A DNA stretch of 64,000 nucleotides, taken from positions 3,555,279 to 3,619,278 of the forward strand of contig NZ_LT607802.1 in NCBI RefSeq assembly GCF_900090205.1. Reading direction: 5' to 3'. The position numbers and the translations under genes were made by a program. Source of the DNA: Vogesella sp. LIG4 (GTDB taxonomy: Bacteria > Pseudomonadota > Gammaproteobacteria > Burkholderiales > Chromobacteriaceae). Of this stretch, positions 16,187-25,381 are shown one piece after another (the stretch's first letter is position 1; the number at the start of each line of letters is the position of its first letter). The notes below the pieces were generated by a model that worked only from the letters and a program-made list of their open reading frames with translations, made no database searches and was not told the DNA's origin.

Positions 16187-17095
16187 ATGATCAACTTCCG
16201 CCTTATCCGCCACCTGTGGCTGTTCCTCGCCGTAGCCGAGGAACAGCATTTCGGCCGCGCCGCCAAGCGCCTGGGCATGTCGCAGCCACCGCTTACCGAG
16301 CAGATCCAGATCCTGGAACAGGCACTGAAAGTGAAGCTGTTCGAGCGCTCGCGTCGTGGCGCGCAGCTCACCGCGGTTGGCCACGCCATCCTGCCGGCAG
16401 TAAGAAAATTCGCCGAACAGCTGGAAAGCCTGGAGCTGGCGGTAAGGGAGGCGGCAGCCGGACAGACCGGCACACTGACCATAGGTGCCATCACCTCGGC
16501 TATGCTGGACGTGCTGCCGGGGCTGATCACGCGCATCCGCCAGGAGCACCCGGGGCTGACGGTGGCGGTAAAGGAAATAGACAGCTACGAGGCGATACCG
16601 GCGTTGCAGAGTGGCGATATCGATCTGGCGTTTGCCAGGCTGGAAGGCAGGCTGGACGAGGATATCCAGTCGCTGCCATTGCAGGAGGACCCGCTGGCGG
16701 TGGCGCTGCCGGCCGGCCACCCGCTGAGCGACGGCGAGGCCCTGCCGCTGGCGGCATTGGCGCAGCAGGACTTCATCATGTTTGCGCGCAAGGTGAGCCC
16801 GCTGTCGTACGACACGCTGATCACCGCCTGCCGCAACAGCGGGTTTTCCCCGCGCGTGCTGCACGAGGTGCGCTCGGTTGCCTCGCAGATCGCCTTCGTC
16901 GGCATGGGACAGGGCGTGGCGCTGGTGCCGGCGTCAGTGCGCGGCATGGCGCCAGCCAATGTGGTGATCCGCCCGCTGGCGGACCAGCTGCACGTGGTCA
17001 CCACCGCCATGGCGTGGAACAGCCGGCGGGAAAACCAGCTGACGCGCGAGGTGATTGCCACCATCACCCGCCAGCCGCCGGCCGGTGACAGCTAG
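16187..17095 (+). CDS. LysR-family regulator of the RraA/aminotransferase operon
   Basis: A 302-residue LysR protein. The helix-turn-helix is at about residues 16-60 (QHFGRAAKRLGMSQPPLTEQ, then IQILEQALKVKLFERSRRG). The effector domain shows IGAITSAMLDVLPGLITR and a C-terminal TTAMAWNSRRENQL. It has the form of CatR/CbbR-like regulators that sense small organic acids. It is divergent from the RraA operon across 104 bases with an inverted repeat. Its stop overlaps the convergent VOC gene by four bases. Confidence 0.9.
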   Translation: MINFRLIRHLWLFLAVAEEQHFGRAAKRLGMSQPPLTEQIQILEQALKVKLFERSRRGAQLTAVGHAILPAVRKFAEQLESLELAVREAAAGQTGTLTIGAITSAMLDVLPGLITRIRQEHPGLTVAVKEIDSYEAIPALQSGDIDLAFARLEGRLDEDIQSLPLQEDPLAVALPAGHPLSDGEALPLAALAQQDFIMFARKVSPLSYDTLITACRNSGFSPRVLHEVRSVASQIAFVGMGQGVALVPASVRGMAPANVVIRPLADQLHVVTTAMAWNSRRENQLTREVIATITRQPPAGDS

Positions 17096-17487
17096 GGCTG
17101 GTAGCTGGAGATTTCTACCAGGTTGCCGTCCGGGTCGCGCACGTAGAGCGACAGGATGCGGCCCATGGCGCCGGTGCGCGGCACCGGGCCTTCTTCTATG
17201 GCTACCCCGTGCGCCTTCAGCTGCGCGGCCACCTGTTCCAGCGGCAGGCTCGCCACGAAGCACAGGTCCAGCGCGCCCGGCGTCGGCAGCAGCGCCTTGG
17301 GCTCGAACTCGCGCCCCTTGAGATGCAGATTGATCTTCTGGCTGCCGAACTTCAGTGCCAGGCGCTCCACCGGCGGGGTGCCGCCGACGAAGCTTTCCAG
17401 CGTCATGCCCAATACGTCGCGATAGAAAGCGATACAGCGCGCCAGGTCGGCGGTGGTCAAAACAATGTGGTCGATGGCGGCGATCAT
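17092..17487 (-). CDS. VOC-family (glyoxalase/dioxygenase fold) protein
   Basis: A 131-residue single VOC protein. DHIVLTTADLARCIAFYRDV is the standard opening with a metal His, and the C-terminal VRDPDGNLVEI supplies the metal Glu. The family includes glyoxalase I, fosfomycin resistance enzymes and extradiol dioxygenase domains; this short form is often named a VOC family virulence protein. Exact substrate unknown. It lies 20 bases after the EamA transporter gene on the same strand, so the two may form an operon. Confidence 0.83.
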   Translation of the reverse strand: MIAAIDHIVLTTADLARCIAFYRDVLGMTLESFVGGTPPVERLALKFGSQKINLHLKGREFEPKALLPTPGALDLCFVASLPLEQVAAQLKAHGVAIEEGPVPRTGAMGRILSLYVRDPDGNLVEISSYQP

Positions 17488-17507
17488 GCGTGTCTCCCGG
17501 GTGATGT

Positions 17508-18455
17508 CTAGCGGCGGCTGGCCAGCAGTACGCCGCCGATCACCAGCACGGTGCCGGCCAGCTGCGGCAGCGATACCGGCTCATGCAGCAGCCACCAGCC
17601 AAAGAAAATGGTCAGCGCCGGGCCCAGCGTGCCGATCAGCACGGTACGCGCCGCACCCAGGTGGCGGATGGCGGTGGACTGCCAGAAGATGGGCAGCATG
17701 GTGGAAAACAGCGCCATGCCCAGGCTGTAACCGTACACCGGCAGCGGCAGCTGCAGCACCTGCAACGGGCGCGACAGCACGAAGTGCAGCGTCACCGCCG
17801 CGGTGGCGGTGAGGATGGCCAGGATGGAAAAACGCAGCGAACCCAGCCGCTGGATGGCCAGCTCGGAGCCGGCGCTGTACAGCGCATACAGCACCGCGCA
17901 GCCGAACACGAAGCCGGCGCCGATCAGCACGCTCTGCAATTCGCGGCTCTGGCTGGCGTCGTGCACGAAGGCAATGGCGATGCCGCCATAGGACAGCGCC
18001 GCAGCCAGTAGCATGCGCCCTTCCGCCTTGCGCCCCAGGAACAGCACGCCTATCAGGATGGTAAGCGTGGGATAGGTGAACAGGATCAAGCGCTCCAGCC
18101 CGGCGGAGATGTATTGCAGGCCGTAGAAATCGAGCATGCTGGAACCGTAGTAACCGGCCACGCCCAGCATGAGCAGCAGGCCGACATCCCTTGCGGCCAA
18201 CCTTGGCATGTCCCGCAGCACCGGCAGCGCCGCCAGCAGTACAAACGGCAGGCACAGCACCATGCGCAGGGTGAGCAGGGTTACCGCATCCACCGTGGCC
18301 GCGGCGTAGGCCAGTTTGACGAAGATGGCCTTGAAGGAAAAACCGAATGCCGCCAGCAGGGCAAACATGACGCCGCGTCGTGGCGCGGCCTGTACCGTAT
18401 TCAATTTTCGACTTTCGTGATCAGACCCCGCCATGGTCTTTGCCGGCGCCGGCAT
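17508..18455 (-). CDS. EamA/DMT-family inner-membrane transporter
   Basis: A 315-residue protein with ten predicted membrane helices in two EamA repeats (MFALLAAFGFSFKAIFVKLA in the first, IGAGFVFGCAVLYALYS in the second) and the ending GTVLVIGGVLLASRR. Such carriers export amino acids, metabolites or drugs; the substrate is unknown. Start is uncertain: ATGs at 18455 and 18434 are both in frame and neither has a clear ribosome site. It precedes a VOC gene and lies near the RraA operon, but regulation in common is not visible. A recurrent 10-mer lies inside (18192-18201). Confidence 0.82.
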   Translation of the reverse strand: MPAPAKTMAGSDHESRKLNTVQAAPRRGVMFALLAAFGFSFKAIFVKLAYAAATVDAVTLLTLRMVLCLPFVLLAALPVLRDMPRLAARDVGLLLMLGVAGYYGSSMLDFYGLQYISAGLERLILFTYPTLTILIGVLFLGRKAEGRMLLAAALSYGGIAIAFVHDASQSRELQSVLIGAGFVFGCAVLYALYSAGSELAIQRLGSLRFSILAILTATAAVTLHFVLSRPLQVLQLPLPVYGYSLGMALFSTMLPIFWQSTAIRHLGAARTVLIGTLGPALTIFFGWWLLHEPVSLPQLAGTVLVIGGVLLASRR

Positions 18456-18518
18456 TGTGAAATACTTTTAGCCTAAGGCGGTGATACGCGCCGCATATCG
18501 CCGGCGGCGGCAGCAAGC

Positions 18519-18546
18519 AAAAAGGTTGGCCGCGGCCAACCTTTTT
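18519..18546. terminator. Palindromic terminator built from two facing copies of the recurrent word
   Basis: A perfect 28-base palindrome centred at 18532/18533. Its arm reads AAAAAGGTTGGCCG and it ends in a T run on either strand, so it should terminate transcription in both directions. It lies after the ribbon-helix-helix gene. The stem is made from the 9-base core GTTGGCCGC and its inverse overlapping at the centre. Confidence 0.8.
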
Positions 18547-18551
18547 TACTG

Positions 18552-18905
18552 TCAGGCACCCTTGTGCCGCCGCGTTTTGCGCCGCGCCGGCGGCGGCTCG
18601 ATGTCGAACTCGAACAGCGAGGCGGTGCGGCCGGTCTGCGACTGGCAGGCAATCAGCATGGCACGGTTGATGGCTTCCTTCTTGCTCACCCCCCACCACT
18701 CGATCATCTTGTCCAGCGCCTTCTGCGCATCGCGCGACAGCTCCACCGTGACCGACAGCTCCTGCAGCCGGTTGCGCCGCAGTTCACGGCTGCGGCGCTT
18801 GCGCTCCGCCGGCGTCATAGCCCGCTCCCCCAGCGGTTTGCGACCGGGCTTGGCGCGTACGCCGCCAATCAGGTCAATGGTGTAGTGATCGCAGGGGTCT
18901 CGCAT
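18552..18905 (-). CDS. Small basic ribbon-helix-helix-like regulator
   Basis: A 117-residue, strongly basic protein. The first part has a DHYTIDLIGG..KPGRKPLGERAMTPAERKRR pattern seen in small LexA-regulated or plasmid-type regulators; the second has LSVTVELSRDAQKALDKMIE then WWGVSKKEAINRAML, a plausible ribbon-helix-helix DNA-binding unit. The C-terminus is Arg/Lys rich. An internal ATG at 18818 has a better ribosome site (GGGGGAG), but the N-terminal pattern argues for the longer form. A palindrome lies directly upstream. Function not proven. Confidence 0.65.
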   Translation of the reverse strand: MRDPCDHYTIDLIGGVRAKPGRKPLGERAMTPAERKRRSRELRRNRLQELSVTVELSRDAQKALDKMIEWWGVSKKEAINRAMLIACQSQTGRTASLFEFDIEPPPARRKTRRHKGA

Positions 18906-18912
18906 GGGTTGG

Positions 18913-18924
18913 GTGACGCGTCAC
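18913..18924. promoter_or_regulatory. 12-base perfect palindrome before the RHH-like gene
   Basis: GTGACGCGTCAC is a perfect palindrome located eight bases before the start of the gene at 18905. If the product is a ribbon-helix-helix repressor this is a natural autoregulatory site. Inference only. Confidence 0.4.
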
Positions 18925-19014
18925 GCTGAAAAAAGGGGCGCAAGGATAGCACGAAGCGTGCCCCCGGCCCAAGCCGTGGCGCACAATACCCCTACAGCAT
19001 GGCGGCCGGCGACC

Positions 19015-19368
19015 CTACCAGTCCTCCACCGGCAGCGGCGGCAGGCCGTGGCGGCTGCGCGCGCGGTTGCAGGCTTCCTCGTAGATGCCTACCGAGGCCA
19101 GCTGGCCGAATTCGCGGCACGGCGACGGGCGATGCTCGTAGATGCTGCACGACACCTGCACGCCCACCTCGCCCACCAGCGCCACGCAGCGCGATACCGA
19201 TTCGTCGGTGCCGCACATGCGCATGGTGTTGTTCACCTCGTGCACCGCCATCTGCGGCGGCACACCCGGCACGTCGCCATGGGCGAGTTCGGACTTGTGG
19301 AAGGACACGCGGAAGGCGGCGCAGCAGGCGCCGCACTCGGTACAGCTGACGCGAAGAGCAGATTGCAT
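19015..19368 (-). CDS. YkgJ-family cysteine-cluster protein
   Basis: A 117-residue protein with a metal-binding Cys cluster: CTECGACCAAF near the N-terminus, then CGTDESVSRCVALVG and CSIYEHRPSPCREF. This Cys arrangement defines the YkgJ/UPF0153 family, proposed to hold zinc or an iron-sulfur cluster. Function unknown. The ATG at 19368 is chosen because the conserved part follows directly; earlier in-frame codons extend toward the divergent neighbour. Confidence 0.82.
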   Translation of the reverse strand: MQSALRVSCTECGACCAAFRVSFHKSELAHGDVPGVPPQMAVHEVNNTMRMCGTDESVSRCVALVGEVGVQVSCSIYEHRPSPCREFGQLASVGIYEEACNRARSRHGLPPLPVEDW

Positions 19369-19439
19369 GGCAAGCGGATGGGCAGGCACGGCCCGGCATG
19401 GTAAAACCCGCACTATACCCGCCACTTGCCACCCTCGCC

Positions 19440-20618
19440 ATGCACACGCCCGACCAGCTTCCCGCTACCCTGCCCCGCCCCGACTACCTGCTAAGCCTGG
19501 CCAACCTGGCGGCGCGCCTGCATGGCCGCCACGGCGTGCCGCCGCTGCAGCATGCGCTGCTGGACGGGCTGGAAGAAATCGAAACCGTGATCCTGCTGCT
19601 GATCGACGGCATGGGCGAGGCACAGCTGGCCGAGCTGGCGCCGGATGGCTGGCTGGCGCATCAGCCGCGCACCCGGCTGCACTCGGTGTTCCCCAGCACC
19701 ACCACGGCGGCAATCACCACCCTGCTCACCGGCGCGGCGCCGTCCGAGCACGGCCTGCTGTCCTGGCACGTGTGGGCGCCGCAGGCCGGCTGCATCGCCA
19801 CGCCGCTGCCACTGCGCGAGCACTGGCGTGCGGAAGGCGAAGCGCTGCCGGACCAGACGCTGGCCGCCGCGCTGTACACCCAGCCTTCGGCACTGGCCGG
19901 CGGCGACCGCCGCCACTACGTGCTGCAGCCCGAGTACATTGCCGATTCGCAGTACAGCCGCCACCACGGCGGCGCGGCCGAGGCGCTGCCCTGGCACGGC
20001 TACGATGCGCTGTTCGCGCAGCTGGCGGCACTGGCACGCCAGCCGGGGCGCAAGTTCATCTATGCCTATATTCCGGACCTGGATTCGCTGATGCATCACA
20101 AGGGCACCCGCCACCCCAGGGCAGCGCAGCTGCTGCAGCGTATCGATGCGCACTGCGCCGCGCTGGCGGTCACGCTACCCGCCAGTGCGCGGCTGCTGGT
20201 CACCGCCGACCACGGCCAGCTGGACATTCCGCCGGAAAAGCTGCTGTTCATCAACGACTACCCCGAGCTGGCCGCCATGCTGGCGCGGCCGCTGTGGGGC
20301 GAGCCGCGGGTGGCGTTCTGCACGCCGCGGCCGGAATGCCGCGATGCCTTCCCAGCCTCCATCGAGGCGGCACTGGGGCATGTGCTGTGGGTATTGAAGG
20401 CGGAAGACGTGCTGGCGGCGCAGTGGTTCGGCCCGGCGCCGCAGCACCCGCAGTTGGCCGCAAGGGCCGGCGACTACGTGCTGCTGCTGAAGGATGACTG
20501 GGGCCTGCTGCAGATGGTGGATGACAGCGAGCGGCCGCGGCTGATCGGCAACCACGGCGGCCTGAGCGCCGCCGAGATGCAGATTCCGCTGATTGTGTAT
20601 CAGGGCACGGCCGGCTGA
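19440..20618 (+). CDS. Alkaline phosphatase-superfamily phosphodiesterase/nucleotide pyrophosphatase
   Basis: A 392-residue protein of the type I phosphodiesterase/nucleotide pyrophosphatase fold. Metal and catalytic residues can be followed: Asp in LLLIDGMGEAQ, nucleophilic Thr in SVFPSTTTAA, AYIPDLDSLMHH, VTADHGQLD and GNHGGLSAAEM. No signal peptide is seen, so it probably acts in the cytoplasm on a phosphodiester or phosphonate. The start could also be the ATG at 19398. No operon partner. One recurrent 10-mer is inside (20453-20462). The following 147 bases to 20765 contain no gene. Confidence 0.82.
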   Translation: MHTPDQLPATLPRPDYLLSLANLAARLHGRHGVPPLQHALLDGLEEIETVILLLIDGMGEAQLAELAPDGWLAHQPRTRLHSVFPSTTTAAITTLLTGAAPSEHGLLSWHVWAPQAGCIATPLPLREHWRAEGEALPDQTLAAALYTQPSALAGGDRRHYVLQPEYIADSQYSRHHGGAAEALPWHGYDALFAQLAALARQPGRKFIYAYIPDLDSLMHHKGTRHPRAAQLLQRIDAHCAALAVTLPASARLLVTADHGQLDIPPEKLLFINDYPELAAMLARPLWGEPRVAFCTPRPECRDAFPASIEAALGHVLWVLKAEDVLAAQWFGPAPQHPQLAARAGDYVLLLKDDWGLLQMVDDSERPRLIGNHGGLSAAEMQIPLIVYQGTAG

Positions 20619-20765
20619 GCGCCTGCCCACGATCTGCTGCGCGTCGGCGATACGGCGTTAAAAACGGCCCAGGAAGGCTCGTTTACTCTGTATAAACTCC
20701 GCGCCCCTCAGTTTTTGCCTTGTCTCGCCCTAGCTCGCCAGATCGTGAACACACTCGGCGCACGC

Positions 20766-21761
20766 TCACAGTACCGGCGTGCTCTCCTGCTGCGGCCAAC
20801 GTTGCTGCCATTCGCGCCAGGCCTCGCGGCTGAGCGTGGCCGGAAACACCGCGCGGCGGCGCTGCTGCAGGTAGCCCAGCAGCACTTCGGCATAGTCCAG
20901 CTGCTGCCCGCCCTGCTCCGGCGGCGTCAGCACTCCCATGCGATTCACCCAGACCGTATCCTGCCGCGCCTGGATGTATTCCTCCGGGCCATCCAGCACC
21001 TGCTGCAGCAGGAGCAGCTTGCCGCTGAGCGAGCCCGGTTGGCCACCGGCCAGCAGTTCGCGCTCCACCTCATCCAGCCGCTGCTCGGCCTGCTCGCGGC
21101 TCAGGTTGCTGCCCAGGCTCAGCGCCTCGGCATTGAGCAGGCTGCTGCCGCTCTTCAGCTGCAACTGCAGCGCCTGGCGTTCGATCTGCAGCAGCTTGTG
21201 CCGCGCCTCCAGCTGCTGCATGCCCTGCCCCAGGCTGGCGCACCACACCGCAAACGCATGCTCGCGCCCCTTGCGCACCGCTTCCTCGCGGGTGCTGCCG
21301 GCGGCAACGAAGCGGTGGCGGTCGAAGCTCAGCACCGTCTGCGGCACGTCCTTGCGAATGGAGCCATCCGGCAGCAGCACGCTGCCGAGGCGGTGCGATT
21401 CGGTAGGCTGCATCGACAGCATCAGCTGCACGGTGTCGGCGGACGACGGGTGGGAAAAATACTCGTGCAGCGATTCGCTGCCGGCCAGGATGTCACTGAG
21501 CGACTGCGGCGAGGCAAACAGCAGGCCGACGCGGCGGTCCAGGCTGTAGCCGGGCACGCTCAGGTCCAGCGAATCCGGCAGGTGGTCGCACAGGTCGTGC
21601 ATGTACTGCAGGGTGCGTTTCACCCCGCGGCGCAGCTTGCGGCGGCCGTCCGGCAGCAGGCGGATGCGCGGGTCAACCTCCTCCACCAGCAGCTCCATCG
21701 CCGCTTCCACGTTTTGCCGGGTAATTGCCTGGGCATTGCCCAGCAGCCATTCCCACATCAT
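20766..21761 (-). CDS. Hypothetical coiled-coil protein
   Basis: A 331-residue soluble protein that I do not recognise. Residues 1-60 are helical and basic ([20 protein letters not shown]). A middle part contains [19 protein letters not shown] text and a [13 protein letters not shown] strand. Residues about 190-260 have heptad-like spacing ([20 protein letters not shown], then [20 protein letters not shown]), a likely coiled coil. The C-terminus ends in an Arg/Gln-rich tail. It is divergent from a chemoreceptor gene. A recurrent 10-mer (20791-20800) is near the 3' end. The length and codon pattern support a real gene. Confidence 0.7.
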   Translation of the reverse strand: MMWEWLLGNAQAITRQNVEAAMELLVEEVDPRIRLLPDGRRKLRRGVKRTLQYMHDLCDHLPDSLDLSVPGYSLDRRVGLLFASPQSLSDILAGSESLHEYFSHPSSADTVQLMLSMQPTESHRLGSVLLPDGSIRKDVPQTVLSFDRHRFVAAGSTREEAVRKGREHAFAVWCASLGQGMQQLEARHKLLQIERQALQLQLKSGSSLLNAEALSLGSNLSREQAEQRLDEVERELLAGGQPGSLSGKLLLLQQVLDGPEEYIQARQDTVWVNRMGVLTPPEQGGQQLDYAEVLLGYLQQRRRAVFPATLSREAWREWQQRWPQQESTPVL

Positions 21762-21976
21762 TGCCCTGCCCTCGCCATGTATATAGCCGCCAACAAGGCC
21801 TCGCAGAGAACCTGGGCCAGGGTGCGCCGACGCAGGTTCAGGGGTTTGTTGCGGATATCAAGCTATGTATATTGAAATATTGTCGTTTACCGGCTTGCCA
21901 GTCGGTTATCGGCACGGATAATACACCCGCTTCCCGCAGGAATATGCCCACTGCTGCCGTCAGGCCAGGAATAACA

Positions 21977-23242
21977 ATGAACCGCTCCCTGATCCGTTTT
22001 GCCGCACCGGCACTCATTCCGCTGCTCGTGCTGCCGCTCGCCAGCCTGCTGCTCCCTGCCACCATGCTGCTGCAGACACTGCTGGCGCTGGGCTGCGGCT
22101 TGCTGGTAATGGCCATATGCGCCTGGCAGGCACAGCGTCACTTCATCCGACCGCTGCAGCACCTGGGTGTTCATCTTGAAGCGCTGGCCACGGTGCCGAT
22201 CGATCTTTCCCCGCAATGGCCAGACGATGAATCCCCGCTGCCGGGCAACTGTGGCAGCCATATGAACCGCGTGTTCCAGCGCATAGACAGCGCCTTTGGC
22301 GACGTTACCGCCTCCACCGCCCGACTGGTGCCGATGGCGCAGGAGCTCACCGACACCTACAGCGCCATCCTGCAGAAAAACCTGCTGCAGGCCAGCCATG
22401 GCGAGATACTGATCAACGGCATCGCCAGCATGATCGCCCAGGCGGAATCGCTGCGCGGCCAGCTGGAGGCCATCACCCGGGCAGCCGGCAACGCCGGCAG
22501 CAATATGGCGGTGAGCCGCGAGGCTACGCTGATCGTGATCGACGGCGTAACCGACGTGGCGCGCACGCTGGAGCAATCGGAACGCGACGTTGCCGCGCTG
22601 TCCGCCGCCTCCGACCGTATCGGCAGCATCCTGGACGTGATCCGCGACATTGCCGACCAGACCAACCTGCTGGCGCTGAACGCCGCCATCGAGGCTGCGC
22701 GCGCCGGCGAGCAGGGCCGCGGTTTCGCGGTGGTGGCCGACGAGGTGCGCAAGCTGGCGCACCGCACCCAGGAAGCCACCACCCAGGTGCGCGACATCAT
22801 GGCCGAGGTGCAGCAAGGCACCCGCACCGTGGTGCAGGCCATGGCGGCGTCGCAGCAGCGCGCCGACTACGCCGCTACCCATGCCGACCAGTCGCGCAGC
22901 ACGCTGGACCAGGTCACCGCCGCCATTGCCGATATCGACCACGCCGCCGACGGCATCGGCGAGGCCGTGGCCGCCCAGGCCGAGGCGGTCAACGCCTCCA
23001 AGAACTCCTGCGACATCCTGGTGCAGCTCAACCAGGACGCGCTGGCCACCAGCCGCATCCATGCGGTATCGCCGGAAGACCTGCGCAAGCTGAGCGACAA
23101 GCTGAAATCCTCGCTGGCGCACTTCGAGCTGGGCCATTACCGGTTCAGTGAACAGAAACGGGTGAAGGCACGCACCAGCGAGCTATCGCTGGGCAACCAT
23201 GACACAGCGCAGAGCGCTAGCGGTGATATCGAGTTGTTCTGA
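21977..23242 (+). CDS. Methyl-accepting chemotaxis protein lacking a periplasmic domain
   Basis: A 421-residue chemoreceptor. Two adjacent membrane helices (about residues 10-50) form a hairpin with no periplasmic ligand domain between them. The signalling hairpin tip is clear: [20 protein letters not shown], then [20 protein letters not shown]. It therefore anchors in the membrane and senses something in the cytoplasm or membrane, or works through partners. The ATG at 21977 has CCAGGA upstream. The gene is followed by an inverted-repeat terminator. No che genes are nearby, so it is an orphan receptor. Confidence 0.9.
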   Translation: MNRSLIRFAAPALIPLLVLPLASLLLPATMLLQTLLALGCGLLVMAICAWQAQRHFIRPLQHLGVHLEALATVPIDLSPQWPDDESPLPGNCGSHMNRVFQRIDSAFGDVTASTARLVPMAQELTDTYSAILQKNLLQASHGEILINGIASMIAQAESLRGQLEAITRAAGNAGSNMAVSREATLIVIDGVTDVARTLEQSERDVAALSAASDRIGSILDVIRDIADQTNLLALNAAIEAARAGEQGRGFAVVADEVRKLAHRTQEATTQVRDIMAEVQQGTRTVVQAMAASQQRADYAATHADQSRSTLDQVTAAIADIDHAADGIGEAVAAQAEAVNASKNSCDILVQLNQDALATSRIHAVSPEDLRKLSDKLKSSLAHFELGHYRFSEQKRVKARTSELSLGNHDTAQSASGDIELF

Positions 23243-23252
23243 ACAGCCTCCC

Positions 23253-23284
23253 CCTTGCGGCCAACCCCATAGTTGGCCGCAAGG
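23253..23284. terminator. Terminator formed by an inverted pair of the recurrent word
   Basis: A 13-bp stem: 23253-23265 (CCTTGCGGCCAAC) pairs with 23272-23284 (GTTGGCCGCAAGG) around a six-base loop. It lies between the convergent ends of the chemoreceptor gene and the GMC oxidoreductase gene and contains two full copies of the 10-mer. A T-rich tail is weak on both sides. Confidence 0.65.
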
Positions 23285-23288
23285 CATT

Positions 23289-24887
23289 TCAGGCCGCCTG
23301 CATGCGCCGGTGCAGTGCATCGGCGGCGCGCAGCGCGAAAGCGTATACCGACAGCTGCGGGTTGGCGCCCACGCTGCTAGGAAACAGCGAGCCGTCGATG
23401 ATGGTGAGGTTGGCCAGCTGCCAGTGGCGGCCCAGCTGATCCACCACACCGTCGCGCTCGCTCGCCGCCATCGCCGCCCCACCCATTACGTGCGCACTCA
23501 CCACCCGGGTGCGCAGCGCCTGCATCGGCAGCTCGGCTATCATCTGCCGCGCCTGGCGCCAGCTGCGCGCCAGCCCTGCGTCCTCGTGCACCGGCAGCAC
23601 CGCGCGGGCGCCGGCGGCGAACTGGACCTCGGCCATGGTGAGCAGCGCGCGCCGCGCCGCCTCCCACTCCACCTCGCCCAGCGGGTAGTCCAGCTGCGGC
23701 GAGCCGTCGGTGCGTAACCGCACCGTGCCACCCTGGCTGCGCGGGTGGAAGCCGTCGCGCAGCAGCGCCAGCACCACGTTCAGATGCGGCATCTGCTGCA
23801 TCAGCCGCTGGTGCGCCACACCCAGCCCCGGCAGAGTGGCGGCCATGATCAGCGGGTGGATGGGCGGCACCTCCAGCTTGTAGCCCAGCGGCCCGTCGAT
23901 GGCGCCGGTGTGCAGGAAGTGATCGCTGTACACCGACTGCGGCGCGCCGTAATAGCCTTCGATGCGCTCGGCAAAGATCGCACCGGACAGCAACACCGGA
24001 TGCAGAAAGGTGCGCCGCCCCAGCTGGTGGTACGGGTCCGGTGCGTGGCTGCGCAGTAGTACGGCCGGGGTGCCGATGGCGCCGGCGGACAGTACCACCT
24101 GCCGCGCCCTCACCGTCAGCGTCACGCCGCTGGCGTGCACGCCGTCGGCCTGCAGCGCATCGGCCAGCACGCCGGCCACCTTGTCACCCTCCAGCAGCAG
24201 ATGGCGCACCCGCACCCGGCTGAACAGCCGCGCACCGGCCGCCAGCGCCGCCGGGATGGTGGTGACCAGCATCGATTGCTTGGCATTGGTGGCGCAGCCG
24301 GTGCCGCAATAGCCCAGGTTCCAGCAGCCACGCACATTGCGGCGCATGCGCGCATGGCGCAGACCCAGCGCCTGGCAGCCGCGCTCCAGCACGCTGTTGT
24401 TGGCATTGGGCTCGGTCTGCCACGGCGCAATGCCCAGCCGTTCCTCGGCGCGCTGGAACCACGGCGCCAGCGCTGCATCCTCCAGCTCGCCCAGGCCGTG
24501 GCGCTGCCGCCACCAGGCCAGGGTTTCCGCCGGGGTGCGGAAGCTGCTGGTCCAGTTCACCGTGGTGCTGCCACCCACGCTGCGCCCCTGCAGGATGGTG
24601 ATGGCCTTGTCGGCGGTCTGGCGGTTGGCGGACTCCTGGTACAGCTGCGGGTAGGCTTCGGCCTCGTTGAGGCGGAAATCCTGCGAGCTGTGCAGCGCGC
24701 CCTCTTCCAGCAGCAGCACGCGCAGGCCGGCCTGCGCCAGCAGCTCCGCCGCCATGCCGCCGCCGGCGCCGCTGCCGACGATGGCCACATCGCATTCCAG
24801 CATGACATCGCGCTGCAGCGCGGCGCCATCCTGCACTTGCCAGCCTGCGGCCAACCCTGCCTGCCACGGATCGGGCAAACGGCTCAT
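23289..24887 (-). CDS. GMC-family FAD-dependent oxidoreductase
   Basis: A 532-residue flavoprotein. The FAD Rossmann motif is VGSGAGGGMAAELLAQAGL at about residue 38; GRSVGGSTTVNWTSSFR is the second FAD-binding signature; the C-terminal GMC_oxred_C part has AHVMGGAAMA and FPSSVGANPQLSVYAFALRA. It probably oxidises an alcohol. AAGGATTGCT precedes the ATG. The gene overlaps the stop of a Tat-signal protein by four bases and belongs to an operon with an aldehyde dehydrogenase, which suggests stepwise oxidation alcohol-aldehyde-acid. Recurrent 10-mer at 24846-24855. Confidence 0.88.
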   Translation of the reverse strand: MSRLPDPWQAGLAAGWQVQDGAALQRDVMLECDVAIVGSGAGGGMAAELLAQAGLRVLLLEEGALHSSQDFRLNEAEAYPQLYQESANRQTADKAITILQGRSVGGSTTVNWTSSFRTPAETLAWWRQRHGLGELEDAALAPWFQRAEERLGIAPWQTEPNANNSVLERGCQALGLRHARMRRNVRGCWNLGYCGTGCATNAKQSMLVTTIPAALAAGARLFSRVRVRHLLLEGDKVAGVLADALQADGVHASGVTLTVRARQVVLSAGAIGTPAVLLRSHAPDPYHQLGRRTFLHPVLLSGAIFAERIEGYYGAPQSVYSDHFLHTGAIDGPLGYKLEVPPIHPLIMAATLPGLGVAHQRLMQQMPHLNVVLALLRDGFHPRSQGGTVRLRTDGSPQLDYPLGEVEWEAARRALLTMAEVQFAAGARAVLPVHEDAGLARSWRQARQMIAELPMQALRTRVVSAHVMGGAAMAASERDGVVDQLGRHWQLANLTIIDGSLFPSSVGANPQLSVYAFALRAADALHRRMQAA

Positions 24888-25381
24888 AGCAATCCTTTCA
24901 TCATCGCCGGCAGGCGGTAGTCGATGGCCAGCCAGCTGGCTTCGGCGCCATACCAGCCGGCGTACAGCAGGCTGTGCAGCGCCTGGTAGCCGCTGCGCAG
25001 CAGCACGAAGCGGCTGTGGCGCCAGCGCTGCAGAAAGCCCTGCATCGCGGCGGCATCGGCCTGTTGCCACGGGGTGGCCACGCCGGCCAGCAGCCGGCGC
25101 CCCGGCAGGCTGTGCAGCAGGTCGAACAGCTGACGCAGCTCGGCCTGCACTGCAGGCGGCAGGCCGGCAATGGCGCTCAGCACATTGTCCGCCAGCGACA
25201 ATGCGCCACTGGCCGGTAAGGGGCCCAGCATGCCGCGCCCCAGCGCGGCGATCAGCTCGCGGTCGGCAAGGTTGGCCGCAAAGCCCGGTGCCGGCAGCGT
25301 CCGTGCCAGCCGCCCGCCCAGCACCAGCGCCACGCCGCCCAGCAGCCCGGTGCGGATCAGCTGCCGCCGGCTCAGCTTCAT
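24884..25381 (-). CDS. Tat-signal small protein, likely partner of the GMC oxidoreductase
   Basis: A 165-residue protein starting with a twin-arginine signal (SRRQLIRTGLLGGVALVLGG). The rest is helical with FDLLHSLPGRRLLAGVATPW and SRFVLLRSGYQALHSLLYAG. Small Tat proteins of this size next to GMC dehydrogenases often act as an accessory or chaperone subunit that carries the flavoprotein across the membrane; this is inference from context. It overlaps the genes on both sides by four bases. Confidence 0.75.
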   Translation of the reverse strand: MKLSRRQLIRTGLLGGVALVLGGRLARTLPAPGFAANLADRELIAALGRGMLGPLPASGALSLADNVLSAIAGLPPAVQAELRQLFDLLHSLPGRRLLAGVATPWQQADAAAMQGFLQRWRHSRFVLLRSGYQALHSLLYAGWYGAEASWLAIDYRLPAMMKGLL

